A DNA stretch of 6,991 bases from positions 1 through 6,991 of the forward strand of contig JAJRBS010000055.1 of NCBI GenBank assembly GCA_028679325.1, given 5' to 3'. Positions 5,373 through 6,991 of this stretch are shown here, piece by piece (the first letter of the stretch is position 1; each line of letters begins with the position of its first letter). Position numbers and translations under genes: made by a program. The DNA is from Methanoregulaceae archaeon (lineage in GTDB: Archaea; Halobacteriota; Methanomicrobia; Methanomicrobiales; Methanospirillaceae). The notes beneath the pieces were generated by a model. That model searched no databases and had not been told where the DNA came from. It saw only the letters and a list, made by a program, of their open reading frames with translations.

Positions 5373-5648
5373 CTGTAGGTTCCCGTCCATTGTCGCCCCC
5401 TGACCTGCGGAACACCTAGGGGTCATCCTTGCTGCCATAATCAGGGTGGGGACTCCTGAACCGTATCAAAGGCGACACATCACCGGTTGTATGAACCGCC
5501 CGCGACCCTCCGTCTGCTGCCTTCTCCCGGGAGGAGAGGAACTTGAGGATAGGTTGCCTTCGGGCTATCCATTCCATGCCATCCACAGCATATGCCAGGA
5601 GCAGGACGGTCCGCCTTTCCGTATAGCGTTCCGGGGTGTATAGCCTCC
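5373..5648. other. Intergenic stretch without a secure gene
   Basis: This is most of the 350-base gap between two divergent genes. It has coding-like GC content. On the minus strand a frame is open for 78 codons (5652 to a TAG at 5418-5416), with an internal ATG at 5577 giving 53 residues beginning MEWIARRQPILKF. The plus strand has a 65-codon frame (5446-5643). Neither resembles a family I recognise, and neither has a clear ribosome-binding site. Small hairpins occur at 5484-5498 (CGGTT/AACCG), 5521-5536 (CTTCTC/GAGGAG) and 5547-5570. The stretch may be a decayed gene, a long leader or a small RNA. I see no tRNA, rRNA, CRISPR array or insertion sequence in it. Confidence 0.4.
5547..5570 (+). 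other. Hairpin with UUCG tetraloop
   Basis: GGATAG (5547-5552) pairs with CTATCC (5565-5570). An inner CC/GG pair closes a TTCG loop at 5559-5562, with four unpaired bases (GTTG) on the 5' side. In plus-strand RNA this gives a cUUCGg tetraloop, an unusually stable loop common in structured RNAs. It lies about 115 bases before the HPS-RraA gene. Confidence 0.4.
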
Positions 5649-5659
5649 TAAATCATTAT
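5649..5659 (+). promoter_or_regulatory. Weak box A before the HPS-RraA gene
   Basis: TAAATCATTAT at 5649-5659 is the only AT-rich element close upstream. Its centre is about 32 bases before the ATG at 5686, which predicts a start of transcription near 5680. No Shine-Dalgarno sequence lies between it and the ATG, so leaderless translation is likely. Confidence 0.35.
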
Positions 5660-5685
5660 CTCGTCTCTCTTCTCATGCAGCTATC

Positions 5686-6972
5686 ATGAAGAGGCCGGTG
5701 CTCCAGGTGGCCCTGGATCTCGTCGAACTTCCCCGGGCAATCGCGATCGGGGATGAGGCTGTCAGGGGCGGGGCGGACTGGGTTGAGGCAGGGACACCGT
5801 TGATCAAGAGCGAAGGCATGGAGGCTGTCCGGGCCCTTCGATCACAATTCCCTGACCGGGGGGTGGTTGCCGACATGAAGGTGGCCGATGCCGGGGCGGT
5901 CGAGGTGGAGATGGCCGCCCGGGCCGGTGCCTCGGTGGTCTGTGTCCTGGCCGATGCGGATGACACGGTCATCGGGGAAGCGGTCAGGACAGCCTCTGTC
6001 TTTGGCGTGGACCTGATGGCTGACCTCCTCAATGTACCGGACCCGATCGGCCGCGCTCAGGAACTCGAACTCCTCGGCGTCCAGATCATCAATGCCCATG
6101 TCGGTGTCGACCAGCAGATGATCGGAAAGAACTCGCTTGATCTCCTGGAGAAGCTCCGTGGTTCGGTAGGAGTACGGCTCGCGGTCGCCGGAGGACTTGG
6201 TCCGGCCACCGCCGCCCAGGCAGTGGAGATGGGGGCAGATATCGTGATTGTCGGCAGTTATATCACCCGCTCGGCAAAACCCATGGAATCAGTACGTCAG
6301 GTGCGGGAAGCTCTCGATCATCCTTCGAAGAGACCAGTTCCGGGGACATCCCCCTCCGTGTCAATCCGGGAGATCCTTGCCATGGTCTCGACCCCGAACA
6401 TCTCCGATGCCATGCACCGGAAAGGGGCAATGTCCGGCATAACTCCTCGTTCCGGGAAGGTGAAGATGGCCGGCCCCGCCGTCACCGTCCGGTCCCTTGC
6501 CGGTGACTGGGCCAAGCCGGTCGAGGCCATCGATCGGGCAGAACCCGGGGACATCCTGGTCATCGACAACGGGGGGAGCTGCGTAGTCGCCACCTGGGGA
6601 GAGCTCGCGACCCTCTCGGCTGAGGGGAGGGGGCTCTCCGGTGTAGTCATCGACGGCTCTGTCCGCGATATCGATGACCTCAGGGAGTCCTCATTCCCGG
6701 TCTTTGCCCGGGCGGTGGTCCCGTGCGCCGGTGATCCGAAGGGATTCGGGGAGATCAATTGCGAGATATCCTGTGGCGGTCAGCTGGTCAGGCCCGGCGA
6801 CTGGATCGCTGCCGATGAGAGCGGTATTGTGGTCATCCCCCGGGAGAGGGCGCTCGAGATAGCCCGGAGAGCACTCGAGGTCCAGAAGTCCGAGGAGCGA
6901 ATGCGGGAGGAGATCCGGAGGGGGAGCACACTCTCGCAGCTGTCCGGCCTTGTGAAGTGGGAGAAGAAGTGA
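5686..6972 (+). CDS. Hexulose-6-phosphate synthase fused to an RraA-like domain
   Basis: This 428-residue protein has two domains. Residues 1-211 form a TIM-barrel hexulose-6-phosphate synthase of the OMP decarboxylase group. It starts LQVALDL (Asp11) and has Glu34 before GTPLIKSEG, the DxKxxD catalytic signature at Asp63, Lys65 and Asp68 in ADMKVADAG, His138 in NAHVGVD, and phosphate-site glycines in AVAGGLG (166-172) and IVIVGSYIT (186-194). In methanogens lacking the oxidative pentose phosphate pathway it is expected to cleave hexulose 6-phosphate to ribulose 5-phosphate and formaldehyde for nucleotide synthesis. After a linker (about 212-224), residues 225-428 resemble RraA and class II aldolases such as HMG/CHA aldolase, with VIDGSVRDIDDL at 321-332. 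Glu306 and Arg327-Asp328 show acidic-X20-Arg-Asp spacing. The 'ribonuclease regulator' label often given to such domains is doubtful in archaea. The ATG at 5686 has no clear ribosome-binding site and begins exactly at the barrel's first strand. Confidence 0.92.
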   Translation: MKRPVLQVALDLVELPRAIAIGDEAVRGGADWVEAGTPLIKSEGMEAVRALRSQFPDRGVVADMKVADAGAVEVEMAARAGASVVCVLADADDTVIGEAVRTASVFGVDLMADLLNVPDPIGRAQELELLGVQIINAHVGVDQQMIGKNSLDLLEKLRGSVGVRLAVAGGLGPATAAQAVEMGADIVIVGSYITRSAKPMESVRQVREALDHPSKRPVPGTSPSVSIREILAMVSTPNISDAMHRKGAMSGITPRSGKVKMAGPAVTVRSLAGDWAKPVEAIDRAEPGDILVIDNGGSCVVATWGELATLSAEGRGLSGVVIDGSVRDIDDLRESSFPVFARAVVPCAGDPKGFGEINCEISCGGQLVRPGDWIAADESGIVVIPRERALEIARRALEVQKSEERMREEIRRGSTLSQLSGLVKWEKK

Positions 6973-6991
6973 CAGGAAGAGTCCTCTCTTT

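Noticed and set aside
5203..5415. Minus-strand frame overlapping the DUF475 N-terminus, which would extend the 78-codon frame through its TAG
   Set aside because: It overlaps the conserved DUF475 N-terminal codons in another frame and is Ser/Pro/Arg-rich without a motif. Joining it to the upstream frame would need a second amber readthrough.
4817..5419. 200-codon plus-strand open frame opposite the DUF475/TerC-like gene
   Set aside because: It is very acidic and low in complexity, as expected for the antisense of hydrophobic membrane codons. The minus strand carries the recognisable protein.

Overview
The window looks like a chromosomal segment of a GC-rich methanogenic archaeon, most likely of the order Methanomicrobiales. 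The evidence is a secreted DUF3821-type surface protein with a Thr/Pro stalk and a PGF-CTERM-like tail, a stand-alone glutamine amidotransferase subunit of GMP synthase (archaea split this enzyme), a hexulose-6-phosphate synthase fused to an RraA-like domain, AT-rich box A promoters about 25-35 bases before starts, and T-rich terminators. The genus cannot be fixed from the sequence alone.

Layout. Positions 14-2321 hold a tight plus-strand cluster: guaAA, a YkgJ/UPF0153-type cysteine-cluster protein, and a TraB-family membrane protein whose ATG overlaps the preceding TGA by one base. A box A precedes the next gene, for the DUF3821 surface protein (2370-3335). Two plus-strand genes that may handle redox or oxygen stress follow: a small nitroreductase (3393-3899) and a one-iron superoxide reductase (3960-4340). 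A T-rich stretch and an inverted repeat separate these from a convergent minus-strand gene for a DUF475/TerC-like membrane protein (4418 to about 5335). Positions 5336-5685 are a 350-base gap with no secure gene. The gap holds the putative minus-strand promoter, a hairpin with a UUCG loop and an unrecognised short open frame. The last gene (5686-6972) is the HPS-RraA fusion, expected to serve ribose-phosphate synthesis by the reverse ribulose monophosphate route.

The most unusual observation is in the DUF475/TerC-like gene. Its family-typical N-terminus, including a Ser-Ile-Asp-Asn motif, is encoded in frame upstream of the longest ATG-started frame, but codon 5 of that extended gene is an amber TAG and no ATG, GTG or TTG lies between the amber codon and Met35. 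The gene may be a recent pseudogene, a sequence error, or a case of readthrough or unusual initiation. TAG ends three genes in this window, so wholesale reassignment is unlikely. Nothing here amounts to a clear new multi-gene system; the other points of interest are domain-level.
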